Of a DNA stretch of 64,000 nt, positions 8,523-14,645 are shown in pieces. The stretch is from Rariglobus hedericola (GTDB taxonomy: Bacteria > Verrucomicrobiota > Verrucomicrobiia > Opitutales > Opitutaceae). A program made the translations under genes and the position numbers. The notes under the pieces were generated by a model. That model made no database searches. It had not been told where the DNA came from and saw nothing but the letters and a program-made list of their open reading frames with translations. The stretch's first letter is position 1. The number at the start of each line of letters is the position of its first letter. The stretch spans positions 62,001 to 126,000 of the forward strand of contig NZ_VMBG01000001.1 of the NCBI RefSeq assembly GCF_007559335.1, given 5' to 3'.

Positions 8523-9524
8523 ATGAACAAAACCCTCTTACCAATCCGTGCGCTGTTCGTCGCGCTTTGCGCGGCTGCGGGCTGGTTGGTTTGCTACACG
8601 GTGCGCGATTGGGATGCCCATCAGACGCTCGCGATTTTCATCGGTCTGGCGATCGGGTGCCTCGTGGTGCTGGTCGACATCATGCTGAAGGGATTTTCCC
8701 TGCGAGGCTTGTCGGCCATCACGTTTGGTTTGGCGGTGGGAACGGTGATTTCCTACATGATCAGCAACTCGCCGCTGCTGGAACAGGGCGATCCGCAGAT
8801 TATCTTTTTGGTGCGACTGACGCTGTTCATCGTCTGCACTTATCTGGCGACCGTGATCGCGTTGCGCGGGAAGGATGAGTTTAACTTGGTGATTCCTTAT
8901 GTGCGTTTCGTTCCGCACGAGGTCGAGGCGCCTTTGATTATTGTGGATACAAGCGCGCTGATCGATGGACGCATTTCGCGAGTCAGTGAAACGGGATTTA
9001 TCGGTGCAGCGCTGGTCATCCCTCAATTCGTGCTCAACGAACTTCAGCGCATCGCGGATTCGACGGATCCGCACATGCAGGCGCGCGGACGCCGCGGTTT
9101 GGAAACGTTGGGCGAGTTGCGGCGCATCAAAAACATGGATTTGCGCATTCATGAGAGCGAAGTTGGCAAGCCTGCGGATATCGATGCCAAGCTGGTTTTC
9201 CTCGCGCAGTCGATGCGCGCGAAGCTGCTGACGACCAGCTACAATCTGGCCAAGCTTGCTGAGTTTCACAGTGTCGCCGCGCTCAACCTGAATACGCTTG
9301 GAAAGGCGATTCGCCCGGAGTTGGTCACGGGTGAAATTTTAGAGGTCGAGCTGACCAAGGCAGGCAAAGAAGACGGGCAGGCGATCGGTTACCTCGACGA
9401 CAATTCGCTGATTGTGGTTAACAACGCTCGGAACCACATCGGACGCGTCGTCACGGTGGAGATTGTCAGCGTGTTACCGTCTTCGGCCGGCAAGATGGTG
9501 TTTGCCCGACTGGTGGAAGCTTAA
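8523..9524 (+). CDS. Membrane PIN-TRAM domain protein (YacL-like putative RNase)
   Basis: 333 residues. Residues 1-120 hold four hydrophobic helices (ALFVALCAAAGWLVCYTV, LAIFIGLAIGCLVVLVDIML, SAITFGLAVGTVISYMI, FLVRLTLFIVCTYLATVIAL). Then a PIN domain begins at IIVDTSALIDGRI, with conserved acidic residues D, E (in LNELQRIAD) and D (in DAKLVFLAQ). The C-terminal 65 residues (LVTGEILEVELTKAGKEDGQAIGYLDD) are a TRAM RNA-binding domain. This is the YacL architecture: a predicted membrane-tethered ribonuclease. The gene ends 5 bp before the left repeat of the mobile island. Confidence 0.93.
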   Translation: MNKTLLPIRALFVALCAAAGWLVCYTVRDWDAHQTLAIFIGLAIGCLVVLVDIMLKGFSLRGLSAITFGLAVGTVISYMISNSPLLEQGDPQIIFLVRLTLFIVCTYLATVIALRGKDEFNLVIPYVRFVPHEVEAPLIIVDTSALIDGRISRVSETGFIGAALVIPQFVLNELQRIADSTDPHMQARGRRGLETLGELRRIKNMDLRIHESEVGKPADIDAKLVFLAQSMRAKLLTTSYNLAKLAEFHSVAALNLNTLGKAIRPELVTGEILEVELTKAGKEDGQAIGYLDDNSLIVVNNARNHIGRVVTVEIVSVLPSSAGKMVFARLVEA

Positions 9525-9528
9525 GGTT

Positions 9529-9581
9529 AGCTTAACCTCTCTCCGGACGAAGGACTGGGAAAGTCCTGAAAATGAGGCGGC
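9529..9581. repeat. Left direct repeat of the tRNA-His island (displaced tRNA 3' end and terminator)
   Basis: This 53-nt segment matches 13585-13637 at 45 of 53 positions. The first 20 bases, AGCTTAACCTCTCTCCGGAC, are identical. It preserves the stem of the tRNA-His terminator (AGGACT/AGTCCT) with a different loop. On the minus strand its end reads ATGCCGCCTCA, next to AGGCCGCCCCA at the intact tRNA, as expected of a displaced tRNA 3' end. Confidence 0.8.
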
Positions 9582-9670
9582 ATACCGTTGCGACGGTGCC
9601 ACGTTTGAGCACACCGCATACGCCGATCCCGCCCGGACACGCCGGTCACCGATGGCGGCGAAGCTAGCAA

Positions 9671-9964
9671 CTAGCGCACTGAGCCCGTTTCAAGCGTCGT
9701 TAAAATAATGAAAGAGATAGTGCCGACGCCCATAAATAAGACACCCCCAACGATCCAGAAGAGGTAAGTAACATTTCTCTTCAGGACGGGAAATCTAGCA
9801 TAGTAGCCGCATCCATAAAACAGCGGGATGAATATCCAAAAAACCCGTGCTTGTTTGAATCCAATGCCTAGAAACAGGACAATAGGTAGGATCGTGATAG
9901 GAACCAAGTGCTTCCAATAAAGGGAGAGCCCTTCGCTAAGAGGTATACGTGAGCTGGCCTTCAT
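9671..9964 (-). CDS. Small membrane protein of the island, unknown
   Basis: 97 residues with three likely membrane helices: LVPITILPIVLFLGIGF, VFWIFIPLFYGCGYYA and YLFWIVGGVLFMGVGTISFIIL. The short N-terminus SSRIPLSEGLSLYWKHL is amphipathic. I do not recognise the family. It is the last gene of the minus-strand cassette, 51 bp after the preceding gene, with a 22-bp palindrome in between, so it might be partly uncoupled from it. Confidence 0.6.
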   Translation of the reverse strand: MKASSRIPLSEGLSLYWKHLVPITILPIVLFLGIGFKQARVFWIFIPLFYGCGYYARFPVLKRNVTYLFWIVGGVLFMGVGTISFIILTTLETGSVR

Positions 9965-9985
9965 TCGCGTTGAAACTTCAAGTAG

Positions 9986-10012
9986 GCCCGCGTGGATCCA
10001 CGCGGGCTTTTT
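9986..10012 (+). terminator. 22-bp perfect palindrome with a T run on the plus strand
   Basis: GCCCGCGTGGA followed immediately by TCCACGCGGGC is a perfect palindrome (9986-10007). Five T follow on the plus strand only. The neighbouring genes read on the minus strand, so as a terminator it points the wrong way for them. It could block read-through into the cassette or act as a transcript-processing hairpin. Confidence 0.55.
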
Positions 10013-10015
10013 CGT

Positions 10016-10393
10016 TTACGCCCCAAATTCCTCAAAGGGAAGCGGGGTGGGCGAGAGAAGCCAGGACAGGCCGTCCTCGTGCTGTTTGACGTGCCAAACG
10101 ATGACACCAAGAGGGCCAATTTTTGCGGCCATGGGAAAGACGAAAGGCGGAATCCACAGCATGGATAACTTTCCCGTTCCTTCCCAGCCAGCTTCCGTGA
10201 AACGATTTCCCACCGCATGAACCAATCTTTTTCTCAGGGTTTCATCGGGGATGATCTCTTCAGGTGTCCGGAGGAAGTTCAGATTGTCGATATACTCAAA
10301 ACCGTAGAGGCGAAAGGAACCTATCTCTGCCGGAGTATAAGTAATGAGCTCTCCTACGGTGACTGAGTAAGCGTCAAATAATGGATGGTTCAT
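10016..10393 (-). CDS. Island protein of unknown function, soluble
   Basis: 125 residues, no membrane segment, rich in aromatic residues. The N-terminus (FDAYSVTVGELITYTPAEIGSF) is followed by a helical middle (ETLRKRLVHAVGNRFTEAGW) and a strand-rich C-terminus with WEGTGKLSMLWIPPF and GVIVWHVKQHEDGLSWLLS. I do not recognise a named family. The TAA of the upstream gene directly precedes this ATG, so the two are probably co-translated. Its small size and position between two membrane proteins would suit an immunity or partner protein, but that is speculation. Confidence 0.65.
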   Translation of the reverse strand: MNHPLFDAYSVTVGELITYTPAEIGSFRLYGFEYIDNLNFLRTPEEIIPDETLRKRLVHAVGNRFTEAGWEGTGKLSMLWIPPFVFPMAAKIGPLGVIVWHVKQHEDGLSWLLSPTPLPFEEFGA

Positions 10394-10765
10394 TTACGGG
10401 CGTTTTCGTTTCGCCAGGTCGGCGGTGATTTCGTCGGCGATGCTGCGTGACGTGCGGGGTGGTGGAGCCGGGGGAAAGACTCCGGATTGGGGTGCGGTCG
10501 GAAACAGGTCGTCTTCGCTGGGCTTGAAAATCCAATAGGCGAGGGGGCCAAGGACGGGGATTAAAATAACGAGCATCATCCATGATGCATTGTTCTTGGT
10601 CGGTCCTTTCGATGCGCAGTGAACGCCGGTGGCCGTTGCGAAGATGAAATACACAATGACGGCGATAGCGTAGGCTATCATGAACTGCTCTGCCTGCTCC
10701 ATCTCCCGCTGCATCGATTGCGTGATCGCGTCTAGCTGCTTCGTGAATTGCTGGGACGGGTCCAT
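10394..10765 (-). CDS. Two-helix membrane protein of the island
   Basis: 123 residues. A helical N-terminus (FTKQLDAITQSMQREMEQAEQF) leads to two membrane helices, IAYAIAVIVYFIFATATGV and ASWMMLVILIPVLGPLAYWIF, with CASKGPTKNN between them. The second helix ending in PVLGPLAYWIFKP resembles the phospholipase D-nuclease N-terminal (PLDc_N) membrane motif, without a catalytic domain. The C-terminal tail is proline-rich and basic (PPAPPPRTS, LAKRKRP) and probably cytoplasmic. Its start overlaps the stop of the zinc-finger gene by one base (TAATG), so translation is likely coupled. Confidence 0.7.
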   Translation of the reverse strand: MDPSQQFTKQLDAITQSMQREMEQAEQFMIAYAIAVIVYFIFATATGVHCASKGPTKNNASWMMLVILIPVLGPLAYWIFKPSEDDLFPTAPQSGVFPPAPPPRTSRSIADEITADLAKRKRP

Positions 10766-10923
10766 TATTTATCGGGTTTTTGAGCAAGGATGCGGTTACA
10801 GATGACGACGCACTCGTTGCAGATGGAAACGACCGGTATCTGTTCTGTGGCTACAATGAGCTTTTCGATTTGGGTCTGGTCCTTTCCGCAGAAGGAGCAT
10901 TTCGCGAGGGTTTTCTTGGGCAT
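10765..10923 (-). CDS. Stand-alone ClpX-type C4 zinc finger
   Basis: 52 residues, starting [18 protein letters not shown] and continuing IEKLIV...[13 protein letters not shown]. The pattern C-x2-C, about 23 residues, C-x2-C matches the N-terminal zinc-binding domain of ClpX, where it forms a dimer and contacts adaptors and some substrates. In ClpX this domain precedes an AAA+ ATPase; here nothing follows, as the stop comes at [10 protein letters not shown]. One-base overlap with the next gene. By family logic it could pair with or compete for ClpX, or be a small zinc protein in its own right. The call of the fold is firm; the function is not. Confidence 0.8.
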   Translation of the reverse strand: MPKKTLAKCSFCGKDQTQIEKLIVATEQIPVVSICNECVVICNRILAQKPDK

Positions 10924-10961
10924 GGTAACAATTAGCGGACTAAGCCCGTGGACTCATCATT

Positions 10962-11690
10962 TTAAACGTCACTCAAGATGCGCTCAACGGATATTATTTT
11001 GGTCATTAAGACCTTTAGTGAATCTGCTGAGTGGTGCCCTAGCCATCGAGTGAAGTAGTCGCACATTTCTGGAATCTCGGATTCCTTCGAAAGCAGGATG
11101 TATCGGATATCTTCCGGTTTAACCTCTAATGCGTAGTTGGCCTTCAGTGATTCGTTGATCTGGCCGCGTATTTTTTTGTTCCGGTAAGTTTTTTCATCTA
11201 TCGGAGCGGACCCTGATCGGATGTCGATCGGTGGCACATAGCGCCATTCACATTCCTCGTAAAAATTGCGATGAACGTGGTTTCTTCCGTTTCTTTTATC
11301 TTTGCCCTTAAGTGGCTTTGTGTGGCCCAGAGTGAAGGCCATGGCTGCAAAGTCATTTCGGCTTTTCTTTTTTTTCTGATTTGCGAGTGCGTGAAGGGCT
11401 CCTGCGAATGGCGAGTTCGAATTGATGTAAACTACGGGGCTTAGGCCTTGTTCAATTGCCCATTCCTGAGACATCCCAATTCCATAGTTTCCGTAATAGT
11501 TTAAATGGCTTGTCAGTCTGCTAATGGGAATGTCGCAGAAGCAAACAACGGGGAACGCCCAATGGCTTTGGTTTAACCATGTTTGATCTTCGAGTGATAA
11601 CGTCGGCCAGAATCCATTTTTCAGAATACTCTGAATCGTCCCTACGTTTTTTGTGAAGTGAAAGAGGGAAGACGTTTTCGCGGTGCTCAT
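10962..11690 (-). CDS. AbiGi-family abortive infection protein
   Basis: 242 residues. The N-terminal pattern SSLFHFTKNVGTIQSILKNGFWP, then PVVCFCDIPISRLTSHLNYYGNYGIG and SQEWAIEQGLSPVVYINSNSPF, fits what I know of the AbiGi family, described as the antitoxin half of the lactococcal AbiG phage-exclusion system. Later, HRNFYEECEWRYVPP and KPEDIRYILLSKESEIP also fit. The segment is visibly AT-richer than the flanking chromosome, which supports transfer. No AbiGii-like toxin gene of the usual size is next to it; the neighbours are a small HTH-like gene and the zinc-finger gene. Family call by eye, not by search. Confidence 0.75.
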   Translation of the reverse strand: MSTAKTSSLFHFTKNVGTIQSILKNGFWPTLSLEDQTWLNQSHWAFPVVCFCDIPISRLTSHLNYYGNYGIGMSQEWAIEQGLSPVVYINSNSPFAGALHALANQKKKKSRNDFAAMAFTLGHTKPLKGKDKRNGRNHVHRNFYEECEWRYVPPIDIRSGSAPIDEKTYRNKKIRGQINESLKANYALEVKPEDIRYILLSKESEIPEMCDYFTRWLGHHSADSLKVLMTKIISVERILSDV

Positions 11691-11704
11691 TATGAAGGCC
11701 AGTA

Positions 11705-11983
11705 TTACTGCTGGGTCTCGCCTCTGCCACAGGCGAGGCCGATGATAAGCCCGATTGCGCCTTCGCGGCCGATGGCATTTCGAAGCGCCTGTGCGTTAGA
11801 TGTGGTTGTTCCGAGTGCGGAAGCGATGCTCGGGGATGCTCGACCACCAATGAACGTGGTTATACTGCTGCTGGTAGTGCCTAGGCGGCTAGCAAGGCCG
11901 GGGGAACCTTGGCCATGAGAGATTAGTTTTTCTATGCTGGAACTGATGGTGCCGGCTTTGTGTGCGATTCCGATGTAGCTCAT
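11705..11983 (-). CDS. Small Ser/Gly/Ala-rich, possibly HTH-type protein of the island
   Basis: 92 residues beginning MSYIGIAHKAGTISSSIEKL. The middle, LASRLGTTSSSITTFIGGRA and then IASALGTTTSNAQALRNAIG, contains two imperfect repeats of a pattern (A-S-x-L-G-T-T) that could be turns of helix-turn-helix units. The C-terminus is GAIGLIIGLACG and hydrophobic. I do not recognise the family. The stop lies 14 bp before the AbiGi start, so co-transcription is likely. An inverted repeat sits 21 bp upstream of its start. Confidence 0.55.
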   Translation of the reverse strand: MSYIGIAHKAGTISSSIEKLISHGQGSPGLASRLGTTSSSITTFIGGRASPSIASALGTTTSNAQALRNAIGREGAIGLIIGLACGRGETQQ

Positions 11984-12003
11984 GGGGGTATTATTTTTTT
12001 ATT

Positions 12004-12022
12004 GTATCCCTTTTAAGGATAC
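12004..12022. promoter_or_regulatory. Inverted repeat upstream of the small HTH-like gene
   Basis: GTATCC-CTTTTAA-GGATAC is a 6-bp inverted repeat within an AT-rich stretch just before the start of the 92-residue gene. It could be an operator or part of the promoter. No clear -35/-10 pair is visible. Confidence 0.35.
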
Positions 12023-12044
12023 TGAAATTGAATGATCTTGGCGG

Positions 12045-12263
12045 TTAACTTGCCTTCTTCGCCACCTTCGTTGGTGCTGCGGCAACAATCTTAACCGGCA
12101 CTTCAACTTTGCCGCTTTCCGCTACGTGGTCACAGAAAGCTTCGAGCAGATAGGTCAGAATTGTGCTGTCGTTTGTCAGATGCTTTCCGTGAATGAAATT
12201 AAGCCGTTCTCTTAGCGCAGGTGTGATGCGGCCGTTTATAGAGGCGCTTTTTTTCTCGTCCAT
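12045..12263 (-). CDS. Small ribbon-helix-helix-like protein
   Basis: 72 residues from ATG at 12263; a TTG 12 codons upstream is the alternative. MDEKKSASINGRITPALRERLNFI has the look of a short beta-strand followed by a helix, and DSTILTYLLEAFCDHV a second helix, the order of a ribbon-helix-helix DNA-binding fold. The C-terminal tail is alanine- and lysine-rich (APTKVAKKAS). It is divergent from the recombinase gene with about 140 bp between the two starts, so it may control that promoter or act in excision. Confidence 0.55.
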   Translation of the reverse strand: MDEKKSASINGRITPALRERLNFIHGKHLTNDSTILTYLLEAFCDHVAESGKVEVPVKIVAAAPTKVAKKAS

Positions 12264-12318
12264 GGATTGGCATTCGGGGCGAAAGTCGGCTGTATTCAAC
12301 TTTGTGCTTGTGCTAGAA

Positions 12319-12342
12319 GTATCACCGTGATGCTTGTATCAC
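12319..12342. promoter_or_regulatory. Repeated GTATCAC motif in the recombinase promoter region
   Basis: GTATCAC occurs at 12319-12325 and 12336-12342, and the first copy is part of the palindrome ATCAC-C-GTGAT (12321-12331). The site lies between the divergent small-regulator and recombinase genes, where an operator would be expected. Confidence 0.35.
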
Positions 12343-12404
12343 ACCGAGCCGCTGAGTGCTCTTGGTCCGGAAGGCCAAGACCTCGGTGGTGTCGGTGCCT
12401 TCCA

Positions 12405-13694
12405 ATGACCGAACACGTTTTCAAGCCGGTGCGCGTTTCCAAGGGTAAGCGGATCCAATCCCGCTTGTTCTACGGGCGCTATTCGCTCGCCCGTGGTGAG
12501 CGTCCCGTGACGGTCGCGCTGGAAACCGTCGATATTCGGGTTGCCCGTGCAAAGCTCCGGAAACTTATCGTGGAAAAGCAAAGCGAGCGTCTGGGCCTGA
12601 TTGCTCCGAAAGTCATGCGGGATGCGGCGGCAATGCCCTTTGCGGCGGTTCTGGGGCAGTATCGCGCAACGCTCCTCTCGTTGGTCACGCGGCTCCATGC
12701 GCAAGGTTCCGTGCGTCGTATCGAGCGGGCAGGGAAGGGCGCGGGCTGGCGTGTCCTGGGAGACGTGACCCCGCTGTCGTGGGCCAAGTGGGTTTCCACG
12801 CTCACGTGCTCGGCCAAGACGCGCAAAGAATATCAGACTTCCGTGATGGCGTTCCTCAATTGGCTGGTTCGCACAAAGCAAATCGCGGTCAACCCATTGG
12901 CCGGTGTCGATAAGGTCGAAACACGCGGCAAGATGGTCCGCCCCGTGCGTGCTTTCACGGATGACGAATTGCGCCGCCTGTTGGCCGTCGCGGGCCGTCG
13001 TCGCTCGCTTTACCTGCTCCTGCTTTACACCGGTCTGCGTCGTAACGAGGCGCGGTCGCTGGTCTGGGACGACGTCAAGCTGGATGCGGTTCGGCCCTAC
13101 TTGCTGGCTCGTGACACGACGACAAAGAGCGGGGTTAAGCGGGCGGTGCCGCTGCATCCTGCCTTGGTGGTCGTTTTGACTGCGCTTCGGCCGTTGCCTC
13201 CGGTCGATGCATCGATGCGTCCGCTGTGGCCGATCTTCCCAAAGCATCGCACGCTCATGGCCGATCTGGTTCGCGCAAAGATCGAGCACGTGGACAAGCT
13301 GGGCCGCGTTGTCCACTTCCACGCCTTCCGGAAAACCTTTCAAACGCTCGGCGTTCGGTCGGGTGTAAATCAACGGGCCGCGCAGGAAATGCTCGGGCAC
13401 TCTGACCCGTCATTAACGGCCAACGTTTACACCGATGTAGCGGCGCTGAACCTACACGGCGAAGTGGCAAAGCTGCCGTGGTTGGGTGATGCAGCGGAGC
13501 GTGCAGTCGTTTCGGCTCCATCGGCTGCACTCTCCCTAGGTAAGCCCGAAAAAGTCGCGGGGCTTGTTTTGGAGCTTCTGAGTGAGCTTAACCTCTCTCC
13601 GGACAAAGGACTTATGGAGTCCTTAAAATGGGGCGGCCTACGGGATTCGAACCCGCGACCCCTAGAATCACAATCTAGTGCTCTAACCAACTGA
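12405..13694 (+). CDS. Tyrosine recombinase / integrase of the island
   Basis: 429 residues from ATG at 12405; the frame is open further upstream without family-like sequence. The N-terminal half has the SAM-like core-binding region (AKTRKEYQTSVMAFLNWLVRTKQIAVNPL). The catalytic domain shows Arg in YTGLRRNEARSL (about residue 212), a Lys hairpin TTTKSGVKRAVPLHP, the H-x2-R motif HAFRKTF (about 305), LGHSD (about 330) and the nucleophile Tyr in NVYTDV (about 340). All key residues are present. The last 22 codons are read antisense through tRNA-His, ending inside the tRNA gene, so the normal end of the protein is set by the integration site. Confidence 0.92.
   Translation: MTEHVFKPVRVSKGKRIQSRLFYGRYSLARGERPVTVALETVDIRVARAKLRKLIVEKQSERLGLIAPKVMRDAAAMPFAAVLGQYRATLLSLVTRLHAQGSVRRIERAGKGAGWRVLGDVTPLSWAKWVSTLTCSAKTRKEYQTSVMAFLNWLVRTKQIAVNPLAGVDKVETRGKMVRPVRAFTDDELRRLLAVAGRRRSLYLLLLYTGLRRNEARSLVWDDVKLDAVRPYLLARDTTTKSGVKRAVPLHPALVVVLTALRPLPPVDASMRPLWPIFPKHRTLMADLVRAKIEHVDKLGRVVHFHAFRKTFQTLGVRSGVNQRAAQEMLGHSDPSLTANVYTDVAALNLHGEVAKLPWLGDAAERAVVSAPSAALSLGKPEKVAGLVLELLSELNLSPDKGLMESLKWGGLRDSNPRPLESQSSALTN
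13585..13637. repeat. Right direct repeat of the tRNA-His island
   Basis: Matches 9529-9581 at 45 of 53 positions, with the first 20 identical. It covers the tRNA-His terminator, the encoded CCA and part of the acceptor stem, and also the 3' end of the recombinase frame. Confidence 0.8.
13606..13624 (-). terminator. Terminator of tRNA-His
   Basis: On the minus strand AAGGACT-CCATA-AGTCCTT forms a 7-bp stem 4 nt after the CCA end and is followed by TTT in GTCC context after one base pair shift. The stem is kept in the left repeat while the loop is not, which supports structural selection. Confidence 0.6.
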
Positions 13695-13706
13695 GCTAAG
13701 GCCGCC
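13629..13706 (-). tRNA. tRNA-His (GTG)
   Basis: On the minus strand the sequence begins with the extra G(-1), then the acceptor GCGGCCT pairs with AGGCCGC. The discriminator is C73, as tRNA-His requires, and CCA is encoded. The anticodon arm CTAGA-TTGTGAT-TCTAG gives GTG. The T arm reads GCGGG-TTCGAAT-CCCGT. It is the integration target of the island to its left and remains intact. Confidence 0.97.
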
Positions 13707-13809
13707 GTGAGAGTCGGGCAAAATCAAGACGCCGCCCGCCGCTGTCAACTCCTTCTTCCGAACCTTTCCCGTTGCCGGTTTCACGGTTTGAGGCGATAGT
13801 CCGGTTGTA

Positions 13810-14583
13810 ATGCCCCGCGTCCGGATCGTCACTTTCAACATCGCCCATGGCCGCGGGCTTTCGCCCATCCAAGGTATGACGACTCGCCGCCGCATTCGTG
13901 CGACGTTGCTCAAGATCGCCAAACTCCTGGCCGAACTGAAGCCCGACATCGTCGCCCTTCAGGAAATCGACGAAAACTCCCGTTGGGCGGGCAATTTCGA
14001 TCACTTGGAATTCCTGCGTGAGTTCGGTGGTTTCGAGCACGCGGTCTTCGGCATCAACAACCGTCGCGAGGGCCTGCTCAATCTGAGTTACGGCAACGCG
14101 ATTCTTTCGAGGCATCCGATTGCCGTATGGGAAAACATCGCTTTCGGGCAAAGCAAAGTGGGCGAGAAGGGGTTTCTGTTTGCCGAGATTGATTTTCACG
14201 GACGCCACCTGCCGATCGCCAACATGCATCTGCATTACCGGTCAAAGGTGCACCGGTTTGCCCAGGTGGACCGGTTTCTGGCCTACTTGCACGACAAGCA
14301 GCGCGACCGGCACACTCATTGGGCGGTGCCACCGATCGTATGCGGTGATTTGAACAACACGCATCACGCGTCCGATGCCACGGCGACGTTGCTGAGCCAT
14401 TTGCATGATTACGGGGACTATTCATTGCACCCGAGCAAGGGCTGCACGTTCCCGTCACCCCTGCCGGGGCGCACGCTGGATTTTATTTTTCTGCCGCCCG
14501 GTGCACGAAATGCCGAAAGCCACGTCGTGCGCAGCTTTCTCTCCGATCATCGTCCGGTGGTGGTGGATTTCGAGGTGGCGTGA
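13810..14583 (+). CDS. Endonuclease/exonuclease/phosphatase family protein
   Basis: 257 residues, one EEP domain. Conserved features in order are VTFNIAHG (Asn for metal), DIVALQEIDENS (metal-binding Glu), YGNAILSRHPI, NMHLHYRSKVHR, CGDLNNTH (the D-x-N motif) and LDFIFLP, closing with LSDHRPVVVDFEV (Ser-Asp-His triad). No signal peptide is seen. Relatives cleave phosphodiesters of nucleic acid, phospholipids or nucleotides; the substrate cannot be told from sequence. It reads away from tRNA-His and is followed by trpA 62 bp later. Confidence 0.92.
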   Translation: MPRVRIVTFNIAHGRGLSPIQGMTTRRRIRATLLKIAKLLAELKPDIVALQEIDENSRWAGNFDHLEFLREFGGFEHAVFGINNRREGLLNLSYGNAILSRHPIAVWENIAFGQSKVGEKGFLFAEIDFHGRHLPIANMHLHYRSKVHRFAQVDRFLAYLHDKQRDRHTHWAVPPIVCGDLNNTHHASDATATLLSHLHDYGDYSLHPSKGCTFPSPLPGRTLDFIFLPPGARNAESHVVRSFLSDHRPVVVDFEVA

Positions 14584-14645
14584 GCGGGGATGGTTGAAAA
14601 AACCCTTTGCTCCCGGTCGTGTTTTTTGCGGCGATGATCGTTCAC

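Larger units (their letters stand above)
9529..13637. mobile_element. Integrated genomic island at the 3' end of tRNA-His
   Basis: The segment is bounded by imperfect 53-nt direct repeats. A tyrosine recombinase gene abuts the intact tRNA-His and the opposite end carries a decayed tRNA 3' end, in the orientation expected for integration into the tRNA. Inside are seven small minus-strand genes, several clearly richer in A+T than the flanks (for example 11300-11700), including an AbiGi-family gene. There is no transposase, replication or conjugation gene. The repeats have diverged, so the element is old or arrived with its own variant end. Confidence 0.8.

Noticed and set aside
9582-9670. A second tRNA-like gene in the left end of the island
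   Set aside because: Only the last acceptor and CCA-like bases match; no D, anticodon or T arm can be folded.
10790-11053. An 87-codon plus-strand frame in the island
   Set aside because: The opposite strand encodes the ClpX-type zinc finger with all four cysteines, which is the better explanation.
13655-13694. The sequence LRDSNPRPLESQ at the end of the recombinase as a conserved protein motif
   Set aside because: It is only the reverse reading of the tRNA-His gene, an artefact seen wherever frames run through a tRNA.
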